Source of the DNA: Bauldia litoralis
Lineage (GTDB): Bacteria; Pseudomonadota; Alphaproteobacteria; Rhizobiales; Kaistiaceae
Length of the DNA stretch: 64,000 bases
Assembly: GCF_900104485.1 (NCBI RefSeq)
Contig: NZ_FMXQ01000001.1
Location: 248,001 to 312,000, forward strand
Direction of reading: 5' to 3'
In this document: piece by piece, positions 18,614-26,995 of the stretch
Position numbering within the stretch: position 1 is the first letter of the stretch
Layout: each line of letters starts with the position of its first letter
Notes under the pieces: generated by a model
The model's database searches: none
Seen by the model: the letters and a program-made list of their open reading frames with translations, nothing else
Told to the model about the DNA's origin: nothing
Translations under genes and position numbers: made by a program

Positions 18614-20248
18614 ATGTCGACTGTGACGACCCGAACTGACTACGACTACATCATTGTCGGCGGTGGCAGTTCCGGCTGCGTCACCGCCAACCGGCTCGTC
18701 GACCGCTACGGCGCTCGCGTCCTGCTGCTCGAGGCCGGCCCGCGCAAGTCGCCACGGCTGCTCGGAATGCCGGCCGGATACATGAAGTATCTCGGCAGCG
18801 ACGAATTCCTGACGATGCACCACTCGACGCCGCAGCCGCAGCTCGACGGGCGCGCGCCGATCATCCCGCAGGCGCGACTGCTCGGCGGCGGCAGTTCGGT
18901 CAACGCGATGGTCTACATGCGCGGTAACGCCGCCGACTACGATCGCTGGGATCGCTATCTCGGCCAGGGGTCGGGTTGGAGCTATCGCGACCTCCTGCCC
19001 CACTTCAAGGCACTGGAGGGCAACGACCACCTCGGCGGCGAATTCCACGGCACCGACGGCCCGCTCAAGGTCTCGCATCTCGGCCACCACGACATCGTCA
19101 GCCAGACCTTCGTCAAGACGCTGCAGCGGCTCGGTTACGCCTTCAATCCCGACTTCAACGGCGCCCACCAGCGTGGCGTCGGCTTCATGCAGCACACCAT
19201 CAACGGTGTCACCCAGCGCCGCAGCAATGCGGTCGACGCCTTCCTCGCCCCGGTGATCGACAATCCGCGGCTGACGCTTCTCACCGACGCCCGCGCCACC
19301 GGCCTGATCATCGAGGACGGTCGCGCCACCGGCGTCCGCTACTTCCATGACGGCGCCGAGCGTCGCGCCCATGCCGCGACCGAGGTCATCCTCACTGCCG
19401 GCTCCTACATCACGCCAAAGCTCCTGATGCTCTCCGGCGTCGGCCCGGCCGATCACTTGCGCCAGCACGGCATCGACGTCGCCGTCGACCTGCCCGGCGT
19501 CGGCCAGAACCTGCAGGACCATCACGAGGTCCCGGTCATCGCCTCGATCAACCAGCCGCTCGGCTATTTCGGCCAGGACAAGGGCCTGGCGATGCTGCGG
19601 AACGGCCTGCAATACCTGATGTTCAAGACCGGTCCGGTGACCTCGACCGGCGTCGAGGCCTGCGCCTTCATCGACCCGCTCGGCAACGAGGAGGATTCCT
19701 CGATCCAGCTCTATTGCGTGCCGTCGGTCTATCTCGACCGCGATGTCTCAGGCGTCGCACCGTCGCATGGCATCACCCTCACGCCCTGCGTCCTTCGCCC
19801 CAAGGCCCGCGGCTCGGTCACGCTTCGCTCCGCCGATCCGGGCGACATGCCGGTGGTCGACTGCAACTTCTTCGGCGATCCCGACGACCTCAAGCTGCAG
19901 ATGGCCGGCGTCCGCTTCGGCCGCGAGGTTCTGGCCACCGATCCCATTCGTGAACTCGTCTCGCAGGAAATCTTCCCCGGCAAGGACCGGGTCAGCGACG
20001 CCGACCTGGAAACCCATTGCAAGCGAACGGTGAAGACCAACTACCACCCGGTCGGCACCTGCCACATGGGGCCGGACTCTGACCCGACCGCCGTGCTCGA
20101 CGCGCGGCTGAAGGTGCGCGGCGTCGAGTCGCTGCGCGTCTTCGACTGCTCGATCATGCCGTCGATCGTCTCCGGCAACACCAACGCCGCAGCACTTGCC
20201 GTTGCCGACCGCGCCGTGACCTTGATGATGGAGGGCGCGGCGCCCTAG
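18614..20248 (+). CDS. GMC-family FAD-dependent oxidoreductase
   Basis: This 544-residue flavoprotein has the FAD site DYIIVGGGSSGCVTANRL near the N-terminus and the GMC signatures around ARLLGGGSSVNAMVYMRG and LTAGSYITPKLLMLSGVG. The C-terminal active-site region is YHPVGTCHMG, with a later conserved NTNAAALAVADRA. Choline dehydrogenase-like enzymes of this kind oxidise alcohol groups and pass electrons to oxygen or quinones. No signal peptide is seen. It closes the polyol operon and converges on BioY, 18 bp apart. The substrate is probably the same polyol or a downstream sugar. Confidence 0.88.
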   Translation: MSTVTTRTDYDYIIVGGGSSGCVTANRLVDRYGARVLLLEAGPRKSPRLLGMPAGYMKYLGSDEFLTMHHSTPQPQLDGRAPIIPQARLLGGGSSVNAMVYMRGNAADYDRWDRYLGQGSGWSYRDLLPHFKALEGNDHLGGEFHGTDGPLKVSHLGHHDIVSQTFVKTLQRLGYAFNPDFNGAHQRGVGFMQHTINGVTQRRSNAVDAFLAPVIDNPRLTLLTDARATGLIIEDGRATGVRYFHDGAERRAHAATEVILTAGSYITPKLLMLSGVGPADHLRQHGIDVAVDLPGVGQNLQDHHEVPVIASINQPLGYFGQDKGLAMLRNGLQYLMFKTGPVTSTGVEACAFIDPLGNEEDSSIQLYCVPSVYLDRDVSGVAPSHGITLTPCVLRPKARGSVTLRSADPGDMPVVDCNFFGDPDDLKLQMAGVRFGREVLATDPIRELVSQEIFPGKDRVSDADLETHCKRTVKTNYHPVGTCHMGPDSDPTAVLDARLKVRGVESLRVFDCSIMPSIVSGNTNAAALAVADRAVTLMMEGAAP

Positions 20249-20266
20249 GGGCGTCGCAAGTCCGGG

Positions 20267-20893
20267 CTACCGCGCCCGGCGGGTGCCCGATGAAAGGGCC
20301 AGCGCGAACAGCGTCGCAAGGGCGATCTTCAACAGGTCGCCGAGGATGAACGGCATCACGCCGGCCGAGAAGGCCGTAGAAAGGCCGAGGCCCGAAGCGC
20401 CGCTCGACAGGGAGGCGAACCAGGCGAGCCACACGAGGCCGAGCGCCATCATCAGCACCTCGCCGGCCAGCATCGCGCCGAACATCTTCGGCCAGGACGC
20501 CGCCCAGCCACGGTCCGCGGCCGCCCCGACGATCGCCGCCATGGCGACGAAACCGGCCAGGAAGCCGCCGGTCGGCCCCATGAAGTAGGCCGGGCCGGCG
20601 ATCAGCGGCGGTGTATTGGTGAAGACCGGCAGGCCAAGCATGCCTTCGGCGAGATAAGCCAGCACGGTCAGGACGCCGAGGCGGGCGCCATAGGCCGAGG
20701 CAAGGGCCACGACCGCAAGCGTCTGCAGGGTCATCGGCACCGGAAAGAAAGGAACCTTGATCTTGGCCGCGATGGCGAGCACCGCCGTACCGGCAAGGAT
20801 CAGCAGGACCGAAACCACCAGCCGCATCGCCCCGTCAGGCAGAGCCCTCGTCACCAGCGCACCCGGGTGCGCACCGCTCGTCTTCATCGCCAT
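20267..20893 (-). CDS. bioY: BioY-family biotin transporter (S component)
   Basis: This 208-residue membrane protein has about six hydrophobic helices and the BioY hallmarks KVPFFPVPMTLQTLAV, YLAEGMLGLPVF and GPAYFMGPTGGFLAGF. It imports biotin alone or with an ECF module. It starts 19 bp after the biotin-carrier gene and is the last gene of the Pxp/biotin operon, so its presence supports a real biotin requirement of the enzyme encoded upstream. The start at 20893 follows GAGAGGAC. The family call is firm. Confidence 0.93.
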   Translation of the reverse strand: MAMKTSGAHPGALVTRALPDGAMRLVVSVLLILAGTAVLAIAAKIKVPFFPVPMTLQTLAVVALASAYGARLGVLTVLAYLAEGMLGLPVFTNTPPLIAGPAYFMGPTGGFLAGFVAMAAIVGAAADRGWAASWPKMFGAMLAGEVLMMALGLVWLAWFASLSSGASGLGLSTAFSAGVMPFILGDLLKIALATLFALALSSGTRRAR

Positions 20894-20912
20894 GTGACTG
20901 TCCTCTCGACCG

Positions 20913-21131
20913 CTATTCGATCTCGACAGCGACGAAGTCGCCGTCGACATTTTCCTGACCTTCGGTGATGGTCACCTTGGTCACCTTTCCGGCGCGCGGC
21001 GCCTCGTGGGGAAATTCCATCTTCATCACTTCGAGGATGAAGAGGACGTCGCCCTCGGCGACCGTGTCGCCTTCCTTGACCAGCACTTTCCAGACATTGC
21101 CCGGGGATTCGGTCTTGACTTGTTCGGCCAT
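20913..21131 (-). CDS. Biotin carboxyl carrier protein, single biotinyl domain
   Basis: This 72-residue protein consists of only one biotinyl/lipoyl domain. The biotin-accepting lysine is K37 in the canonical EVMKME motif, with GNVWKVLVKEGDTVAEGD before it. AccB is about twice as long because of an N-terminal extension that is missing here. It lies between the biotin carboxylase and BioY genes. It would carry carboxybiotin from the carboxylase to the PxpB/PxpC carboxyltransferase pair encoded in the same operon. It is too short and wrongly placed to be the cell's main AccB. Confidence 0.92.
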   Translation of the reverse strand: MAEQVKTESPGNVWKVLVKEGDTVAEGDVLFILEVMKMEFPHEAPRAGKVTKVTITEGQENVDGDFVAVEIE

Positions 21132-21183
21132 GGGAATGGTCTCCGCAGATCGCCGCGCATCGCGGCGTCAGGTTGGTCGGTAA

Positions 21184-22548
21184 TCAGGCAGGCGCCAGGA
21201 GATCGTCCCTGTGCCTGTCGAGAAAATCGGTGAAAGTCGTGCCATCGATGAAGGCCGGGTGATCGAACACCGTGCGCAACAGCGCGATGTTGGTCGCCAC
21301 GCCGTCCACCGCGATATCGCCAAACACCACCCGACAGCGCGCCAGCGCATCGGCGCGATCTTCGCCGCGGACAATGATCTTGGCAATCAGCGGGTCGTAG
21401 AAGGACGTGATCTCGTCGCCCTGCTCGAAACCGGTATCGACTCGGACGTGATCGCTCGCCGCCGGATAGACGACGCGATCCAGCCGCCCGGGCGACGGCA
21501 TGAACTTCTTCGCCGGGTTCTCCGCATAGATCCGGCATTCGATCGCATGTCCGCTGCGCCCGATATCGTCCTGGGTCAGCGTCGGCTGAGCGCCCGCCGC
21601 CAGGCGCAACTGCATCTGCACCAGGTCGACGCCGGTGATCATCTCGGTCACCGCATGCTCGACCTGGATGCGGGTATTCATCTCGAGAAAATAGAATTTG
21701 CCGGTCTCATCATCGAAGATGAACTCGACCGTCCCCGCCCCGGCATAGGACTGGTTCTCGGCCAGCGCCACGGCAGCCGCGGTCATCTCGGCGCGAGTCG
21801 ACTCGTCGACGACCGGCGACGGCCCTTCCTCGATCACCTTCTGGAAGCGCCGCTGGATCGAGCATTCCCGTTCATAGAGATGGACCGCGCGTCCATCGCC
21901 GAAGCCGAAGACCTGCACCTCGATATGACGGGCGCGCGAGACAAGCCGTTCGAGATAGACGGTGCCGTCGCCAAAGGCGCGCGCCGCCATGCCCTGCGTC
22001 GTCTGAACGACGCCGGCAAGATCCTCCAGCCGGTCGACCTGGCGCATGCCGATGCCGCCGCCGCCACCCGCCGCCTTGACCAGCAGCGGGAAACCGATCG
22101 GCGCGGCGCGGTGCGCGAGTTCCTCGACATCGAGTTCGAGGAAGCGTTCCGTGCCGGGCAACACCGGCACGCCGGCCGCCTCGGCGATCGCACGGGCGCG
22201 TCCCTTGTCGCCCATAGCGTCGATGGTTTCGGCCGCCGGCCCGACCCAGATCAGGCCGGCCTTGGCGACCGCGCGGGCAAAGGCCGCGCTCTCCGACAAC
22301 AGTCCGTATCCCGGGTGGATGGCATCGACCGATTCCGCCCGCGCCGCCTCGAGAATCGCCTCGACATTGAGATAGCTGCGATCGACCCGGGACGGCCCGA
22401 TATGCACCGCGCGGTCGGCGAGACGAACGTGTCGGGCCTTTGCGTCGGCATCCGAATAGACGACGACCGACTCCAGCCCCAGCGTCCGGCAGGCGGCAAT
22501 GACGCGGCAGGCGATCTCGCCGCGGTTGGCGATCAGGACCCGCTTCAC
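21184..22548 (-). CDS. Biotin carboxylase (AccC-like) of a split urea-carboxylase-type enzyme
   Basis: This 454-residue ATP-grasp protein starts KRVLIANRGEIACRVI and has the glycine-rich ATP loop KAAGGGGGIGMRQV. It also has the catalytic segment ERECSIQRRFQKVIEE and EMNTRIQVEHAVTE, so all expected biotin carboxylase residues appear intact. It carboxylates the biotin on the carrier using ATP and bicarbonate. The GTG start at 22548 gives the family's usual length. It follows PxpB by 28 bp and precedes the carrier gene by 52 bp. No acetyl-CoA carboxyltransferase (AccA/AccD) is nearby; the only carboxyltransferase candidates are PxpB and PxpC. Confidence 0.92.
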   Translation of the reverse strand: MKRVLIANRGEIACRVIAACRTLGLESVVVYSDADAKARHVRLADRAVHIGPSRVDRSYLNVEAILEAARAESVDAIHPGYGLLSESAAFARAVAKAGLIWVGPAAETIDAMGDKGRARAIAEAAGVPVLPGTERFLELDVEELAHRAAPIGFPLLVKAAGGGGGIGMRQVDRLEDLAGVVQTTQGMAARAFGDGTVYLERLVSRARHIEVQVFGFGDGRAVHLYERECSIQRRFQKVIEEGPSPVVDESTRAEMTAAAVALAENQSYAGAGTVEFIFDDETGKFYFLEMNTRIQVEHAVTEMITGVDLVQMQLRLAAGAQPTLTQDDIGRSGHAIECRIYAENPAKKFMPSPGRLDRVVYPAASDHVRVDTGFEQGDEITSFYDPLIAKIIVRGEDRADALARCRVVFGDIAVDGVATNIALLRTVFDHPAFIDGTTFTDFLDRHRDDLLAPA

Positions 22549-22576
22549 GTGGCGATGTCCCGTCGGGCGGTCAGGG

Positions 22577-23398
22577 TCATGACGGACGGTTCTCCAGGTA
22601 GTCTTTGACGTTGAAGGTTTCTTCGGTGATCCGGTACTTGAAGGTCCCGGCCTGGGCCGCTTCCCAGATGTCGTCATACTCGAGCGCATTGACGTTGTAG
22701 TAGCGCAGTCGATCGCCGGCCTGGAGCAGGACGCCATCCTCCGGGAAGACAGAACTCTTCGAGTTCGGCTCGAAGATGTTGACCGCCAGCCGGCCGATCA
22801 CCTGGTACCCGCCGGGGCTGGCGACCGGATAGGCGCCGGTCGAAAAGCCGGCAAGCGCGACGAGCCGCGCCGGCGTGTAACTGCGTGGCGTCTTGTATTT
22901 CGGCGCCTTCAGCCATTTGCTCGGGTCGAGCGGCAGCGAGAAGTAACAACCCGGCGTGAAGCCGACGCAGACGATCCAGTAGTCGGTGCCGGTATGGCGC
23001 GCGATCACCTCGTCAACGGTGATGCCGTTGCACTCGGCGACGAACTCGATGTTGTTCTGGACATCGAAGCGATTGGCCAGTTCGGCCGACCAGGGGTCGT
23101 TGTACCAGAGCGGCAATTCGACCAGCCGCGACGGCAGTTCATCGACCTCGACCACGGTCTTCTGGATCGCGCCGACCGCGTCGCGCAGCGTGTCATAGTC
23201 GGTCTCGAACCGGTCGAACAGCACGCCGAGTTCACGGAAGGAGGGGATGATCTCCATGATGCCGGGCAGGTCGGCCTTGCGCAGTTGCTCGGCCAGCGCC
23301 AGCACCTTGAAGTTCAGCGACAGGTCGGCCTCGTCGCCGAACTCGACGGCGAGATAACAATCGCCAAGCGGCCGGAATTTGGGCTCGTCGTAGATCAC
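22577..23398 (-). CDS. pxpB: PxpB/KipI-like carboxyltransferase subunit 1 (AHS1 family)
   Basis: This 273-residue protein of the allophanate-hydrolase-subunit-1 family shows FRPLGDCYLAVEFGDE at the N-terminus, VGFTPGCYFSLPLDP, TPRSYTPARLVALAG and STGAYPVASPGGYQVIGR. It is about 35-50 residues longer than typical PxpB because of a C-terminal tail. In 5-oxoprolinase PxpABC it pairs with PxpC. The same two domains form the carboxyltransferase of urea carboxylase. Its ATG overlaps the PxpA stop. Given the adjacent biotin carboxylase and carrier, a biotin-dependent role is favoured over plain oxoprolinase. Confidence 0.88.
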   Translation of the reverse strand: MIYDEPKFRPLGDCYLAVEFGDEADLSLNFKVLALAEQLRKADLPGIMEIIPSFRELGVLFDRFETDYDTLRDAVGAIQKTVVEVDELPSRLVELPLWYNDPWSAELANRFDVQNNIEFVAECNGITVDEVIARHTGTDYWIVCVGFTPGCYFSLPLDPSKWLKAPKYKTPRSYTPARLVALAGFSTGAYPVASPGGYQVIGRLAVNIFEPNSKSSVFPEDGVLLQAGDRLRYYNVNALEYDDIWEAAQAGTFKYRITEETFNVKDYLENRPS

Positions 23399-24195
23399 GC
23401 TGTCGCACTCCGTTGCATGCTGCCGGCAGGCGGTTGCCAGCTTGCCGCCGCGATGCCGTCCTCTTCGAGGACCGCCCGCACCCGCTGGGCGATCTCGACC
23501 GCGTTGGGGCCGTCGCCATGGATGCAGATCGTCTGCGCATCAAGGGGGATCGCCTTGCCGCTGACCGACACGACCTCGCCCTTGTCGAGGTACCGCCGAA
23601 GCCGGCTCGCGACGTCGTCGAGGTCCTTGACCGACTTCTTGCGCTCGACCATGAGGTTGGCTTCATCCGAATAGGAGAGGTCGAAATAGACCTCGCCGAC
23701 GACCGGAATGCCGAGCTTCGCAGCCGCCCTCGGCAGTGCATGGCGCTCGACCGGCGCCGGCCAGTAGAGCAGCGGCGACGGGCAGGTATCGCGGATCGCC
23801 TCGGCAACGGCGGCGGCCAGGTCGTCCTGGTCGTTGAGCATGCCGTAGAGCGCACCATGCGGCTTGACGTGATGAAGCGTCATGCCGAGCGGCGCGAGAA
23901 ACCCCTTCAGCGCACCGACCTGATAGACGACAGCGGCGTAGGCTTCGGCCGGCGAGATATCCATCCGCCGTCGTCCGAAACCGACCAGGTCGGGCAGGCC
24001 CGGATGGGCGCCCACGGCGACCCCGTTGCGGTGAGCGTCGGCCACCGTCCGCTGCATCACCAGCGGGTCGCCGCCGTGGAAGCCGCAGGCGACGTTGGCC
24101 GTCGTGATCAGCGGCATCAGCGCCTCGTCGGCCCCCATCGACCAGTTGCCGAAGCTCTCGCCGCAATCGCAGTTGATATCGATCGTGCCGGCCAT
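23395..24195 (-). CDS. pxpA: PxpA (LamB/YcsF family) lactam-hydrolysing subunit
   Basis: This 266-residue protein has the family motifs DINCDCGESFGNW, TTANVACGFHGGDP, GAHPGLPDLVGFGRRRMD and VKPHGALYGM, with the conserved His/Asp residues of a polysaccharide-deacetylase-like fold. PxpA acts with PxpB and PxpC in ATP-dependent opening of 5-oxoproline. The start at 24195 has GAGGGA upstream. It is translationally coupled to PxpB (ATGA) and lies 11 bp after PxpC. In this operon it would hydrolyse a lactam or amide activated by the other subunits; the substrate need not be 5-oxoproline. Confidence 0.9.
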   Translation of the reverse strand: MAGTIDINCDCGESFGNWSMGADEALMPLITTANVACGFHGGDPLVMQRTVADAHRNGVAVGAHPGLPDLVGFGRRRMDISPAEAYAAVVYQVGALKGFLAPLGMTLHHVKPHGALYGMLNDQDDLAAAVAEAIRDTCPSPLLYWPAPVERHALPRAAAKLGIPVVGEVYFDLSYSDEANLMVERKKSVKDLDDVASRLRRYLDKGEVVSVSGKAIPLDAQTICIHGDGPNAVEIAQRVRAVLEEDGIAAASWQPPAGSMQRSATA

Positions 24196-24206
24196 GCTGT
24201 CGTCCC

Positions 24207-25223
24207 TCACCGGCCGCCGTCGAGCGCGGCCTTCGCGTCGCGCAGGCGCTGCCAGATGTCCTTGATGACGGCGGTCGCTTCCGCGGCATCGACGGCGCGG
24301 AAGGTCAGAGCGCCCTTCGGCGGAATCTGCCCCATCTTGCCGATGTCGGCGGAGATCACGGTGGCGATCTTGGCGTAGCCGCCGGCAGTCGGATTTTCGA
24401 CACCCATGACGATCGGCTCGATGCCGCCCGGCACCTGGATGCCGCCGACCGGGATGACGTCGTCGACGATGTCGGCCGGGCCGGAGCCGGCGTCGCGGGT
24501 GAGATAATCCGGTCGCGGATGGAGTTCGAGCGGCGGCCCGATCAGCCGCATGCCCATGCGGTCGGATACTGGCGAGAGCCGCCACTCGGCCGACAGGAAG
24601 GTCTCGATCCCCTTGTCGGTGAACATGAAATCCTGAGGGCCGAGAACCACCCGGATCACCGTCGCTTCCTCGGGTCCGGTCGGCAGATCGCCAAGGCTGC
24701 GCCCGGCGAGGCGCTCGAGATCCGCGGATGGCGCCAGCGTCTTCAGCGTGTCGCCCTTTCTCAGCGCCCGGCCTTCGAGCCCGCCCTGCGACCCGCGCAC
24801 ATAGGTGCCGCGGCTGCCGAGCACTTCGGGCACATCGATCCCGCCGGCAATCGCGAGGTAGCCCCGCGCGCCCGAGCGCGCCGCGCCGCAGGTCAGTACG
24901 CTGCCGGCCGAAATCCTGATCGGCTTGAACCGCTCCACCGGCTCGCCGTCGAGCGTCGCCGGCATGTCGGCGCCTGCAAGCGCCACCACGCTGTCCGCGC
25001 CGAAGCGAAGGCTGACGCCCTTGACCAGCATTTCCAGTCCCGCGCCACCGGGCGCGGCCCGGCTGAGCGGCGGCGGCGTCAACTCGTTGCCGACAAGCAG
25101 ATTGGCGATCGCCAGGCTGTAGAAGTCCTGCGCCCCGGCAGGCGGGATGCCACGTGCCAGGTATCCCGGGCGGCCGCCGTCCTGGATCGTCGTCTGGAGT
25201 CCGCCGTTCAGCACTTCAATCAT
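24207..25223 (-). CDS. pxpC: PxpC/KipA-like carboxyltransferase subunit 2 (AHS2 family)
   Basis: This 338-residue protein of the biotin-dependent carboxyltransferase/AHS2 family has NGGLQTTIQDGGRPGYLARG at the start, IPPAGAQDFYSL, and SDRMGMRLIGPPLE. Near the end is ENPTAGGYAKIATVISADIG. It forms the second half of the carboxyltransferase with PxpB. The start at 25223 (MIEVLNGG) is normal for the family; its ribosome binding site is weak. It is the first gene of the minus-strand Pxp/biotin operon, whose promoter carries the island-wide operator. Confidence 0.9.
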   Translation of the reverse strand: MIEVLNGGLQTTIQDGGRPGYLARGIPPAGAQDFYSLAIANLLVGNELTPPPLSRAAPGGAGLEMLVKGVSLRFGADSVVALAGADMPATLDGEPVERFKPIRISAGSVLTCGAARSGARGYLAIAGGIDVPEVLGSRGTYVRGSQGGLEGRALRKGDTLKTLAPSADLERLAGRSLGDLPTGPEEATVIRVVLGPQDFMFTDKGIETFLSAEWRLSPVSDRMGMRLIGPPLELHPRPDYLTRDAGSGPADIVDDVIPVGGIQVPGGIEPIVMGVENPTAGGYAKIATVISADIGKMGQIPPKGALTFRAVDAAEATAVIKDIWQRLRDAKAALDGGR

Positions 25224-25283
25224 TGCGGGCCAGTGCTCCCAAAGCCGCCTGGAATTTTCCGTATCGGAGACTCTGTCCAGTCG

Positions 25284-25338
25284 AAAGATCAAGACTCTTT
25301 ATTTTTTCAATGTGAATGAGGTTGGGACCGGATGTCAA
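25284..25338 (-). promoter_or_regulatory. Promoter and operator of the pxpCAB/biotin operon
   Basis: On the minus strand a -35 TTGACA (25333-25338) is followed after 17 bp by a weak -10 TCACAT (25310-25315). An operator-like sequence lies directly downstream at 25284-25306. Read on the plus strand it is AAAGATCAAG, three bases, then CTTTATTTTT. It shares the AAAGATCAA core with three other promoters of this island. The position over the transcription start suggests repression, presumably by the GntR regulator at 29690. Confidence 0.68.
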
Positions 25339-25420
25339 CAGGGCTCCCTCGTCTCCGCCAGAACGCAAACCGCCCGGGAAAGCCCGGAGTTGCCTACGAT
25401 TTGAGCGATCTGCCTTCGGC

Positions 25421-25471
25421 TTGACACTCTCCCGTGGAGCGTTTTATAAAAGATCAAATGTTTTTATTTTT
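25421..25471 (+). promoter_or_regulatory. Promoter and operator of the aldehyde dehydrogenase operon
   Basis: A near-consensus sigma-70 promoter, TTGACA (25421-25426), 17 bp, then TTATAA (25444-25449), is directly overlapped by the operator AAAGATCAAA-N3-TTTTATTTTT (25449-25471). The start codon lies only 12 bp further on, so the untranslated leader must be very short. Binding here would block RNA polymerase, as expected for a repressor. Confidence 0.75.
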
Positions 25472-25482
25472 GGGAGTTGCCC

Positions 25483-26979
25483 GTGAACGAGGCAGTCGCT
25501 CGAGAACCTGAAACCTACACCCACTGGATTGGCGGCGCGGCCCAGTCGGCATCTTCGGGCAAGACCTTCGACACCTATAATCCGACGTCGGGCGACGTCT
25601 GGGGTCACTTCGCGCTTGGCAACGCCGACGACGTCTCCGACGCCGTTCAGGCGGCCCGCGACGCCTTCGTCAAATGGCGCGAAATCTCGCCGACGCGGCG
25701 CGGCCGGCTGATGATGCGCTGGGCCGACGCGATCAACGAGAATGCCGAGAAGATCGGCCGGATCGAGACCGCCCAGAACGGCAAGCTGCTCAACGAGATG
25801 ATCCTCCAGGCGCGGATCGTGCCGGACTGGCTCTATTACTATGGCGGGCTGGCCGACAAGATCGAGGGTCGGGTCATCCCGATCGACCGCACCTCGGTGC
25901 TCAACTACACGCTCCGCGAGCCGCTCGGCGTCGTCGGCGTCATCATGCCGTGGAACTCGCCGCTGTTCCTCACCGTCATGGCGGTCGCGCCCGCGCTTGC
26001 CGCTGGCAACACCGTCGTCATCAAGCCGTCGGAAGTCACCCCGGCCTCGATGATCGAGGCGGTCAGGATCGCCGAGGAGATCGGCATCCCCAGGGGCGTG
26101 CTGAACGTCGTTACCGGCGACCGCACCACCGGCGAAGCCCTGATCGACAATCCCGACGTCGCCAAGGTGGCCTTCACCGGCGGCGTCGAAGCCGGCCGCG
26201 CCGTTGGCGTCCGCGCCGCCGCGCGACTGGCCCGGGCGACGCTCGAACTCGGCGGCAAGAGCGCCAACATCGTTTTCCCCGATGCCGATCTCAAGCAGGC
26301 CGAAGCCGGTCTGCTGGCCGGCATCTTCGCCGCGGCCGGACAGACTTGCGTCGCCGGTTCGCGGGCCCTCGTTCATCGCTCCATCCACGACGACGTGATG
26401 GAGATGCTCTCCAGGCGCGCAGCTGCAATCAAGATCGGTGATCCACTGGAAGCCGACACGCAGATGGGCCCTGTCGCCACCCGCCAGCAACTCGAGAAAG
26501 ACGAGAGCATGGTGGCACGGGCGGTCTCGGAAGGCGCAGAGATCGTCTATGGCGGACACCGCGCCAACCCAGCAACGCTTCCGAACGGGTTCTTCTTTTC
26601 GCCGACCATCCTGACCAAGGTCGAGCCGACAAGCTTCATCGCTCAGAATGAAGTATTCGGCCCGGTCCTTTCGGTCATTCCTTTCGAGGACGAGGAGGAG
26701 GCGATCTCTCTGGCCAACGGCACTCCGTTTGGCCTCGCGGCAGGCGTGTGGACGCTCGACATTCGGCGCGCCCACCGCATGGCAAGACGACTCCAGGCCG
26801 GCACGGTCTGGGTCAACATGTACCGCGCGATGACCTTCAACTCGCCCTTCGGTGGCTACAAGGCCAGCGGCACCGGGCGCCAGAACGGCATCGAGGCGAT
26901 GGACGAATACCTGCAGACCAAGAGCGTGTGGTGCGAGCTGAGCGATGACGTTCAGGATCCATTCGTCATGCGGTCCTGA
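25483..26979 (+). CDS. Aldehyde dehydrogenase family protein
   Basis: This 498-residue NAD(P)-dependent aldehyde dehydrogenase has VIMPWNSPLFL, the cofactor region VIKPSEVTPAS, the catalytic glutamate in LELGGKSANIV and the catalytic cysteine in AAGQTCVAGSRA. It also has EVFGPVLSVIPF and FGGYKASGTGR. The GTG start at 25483 is 6 bp after GGGAG; a TTG two codons earlier is possible. It heads a three-gene operon with an aminotransferase and a dehydratase. A semialdehyde produced by the aminotransferase is the natural substrate guess; the exact compound is unknown. Confidence 0.9.
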   Translation: MNEAVAREPETYTHWIGGAAQSASSGKTFDTYNPTSGDVWGHFALGNADDVSDAVQAARDAFVKWREISPTRRGRLMMRWADAINENAEKIGRIETAQNGKLLNEMILQARIVPDWLYYYGGLADKIEGRVIPIDRTSVLNYTLREPLGVVGVIMPWNSPLFLTVMAVAPALAAGNTVVIKPSEVTPASMIEAVRIAEEIGIPRGVLNVVTGDRTTGEALIDNPDVAKVAFTGGVEAGRAVGVRAAARLARATLELGGKSANIVFPDADLKQAEAGLLAGIFAAAGQTCVAGSRALVHRSIHDDVMEMLSRRAAAIKIGDPLEADTQMGPVATRQQLEKDESMVARAVSEGAEIVYGGHRANPATLPNGFFFSPTILTKVEPTSFIAQNEVFGPVLSVIPFEDEEEAISLANGTPFGLAAGVWTLDIRRAHRMARRLQAGTVWVNMYRAMTFNSPFGGYKASGTGRQNGIEAMDEYLQTKSVWCELSDDVQDPFVMRS

Positions 26980-26995
26980 GAACGAGACCTTGATC

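Noticed and set aside
20267-25223. Reading the biotin carboxylase and carrier as the acetyl-CoA carboxylase of the cell.
   Set aside because: No AccA or AccD gene is present, the carrier is half the length of AccB, and both lie inside an operon with PxpB and PxpC, whose domains form a carboxyltransferase in urea carboxylase.
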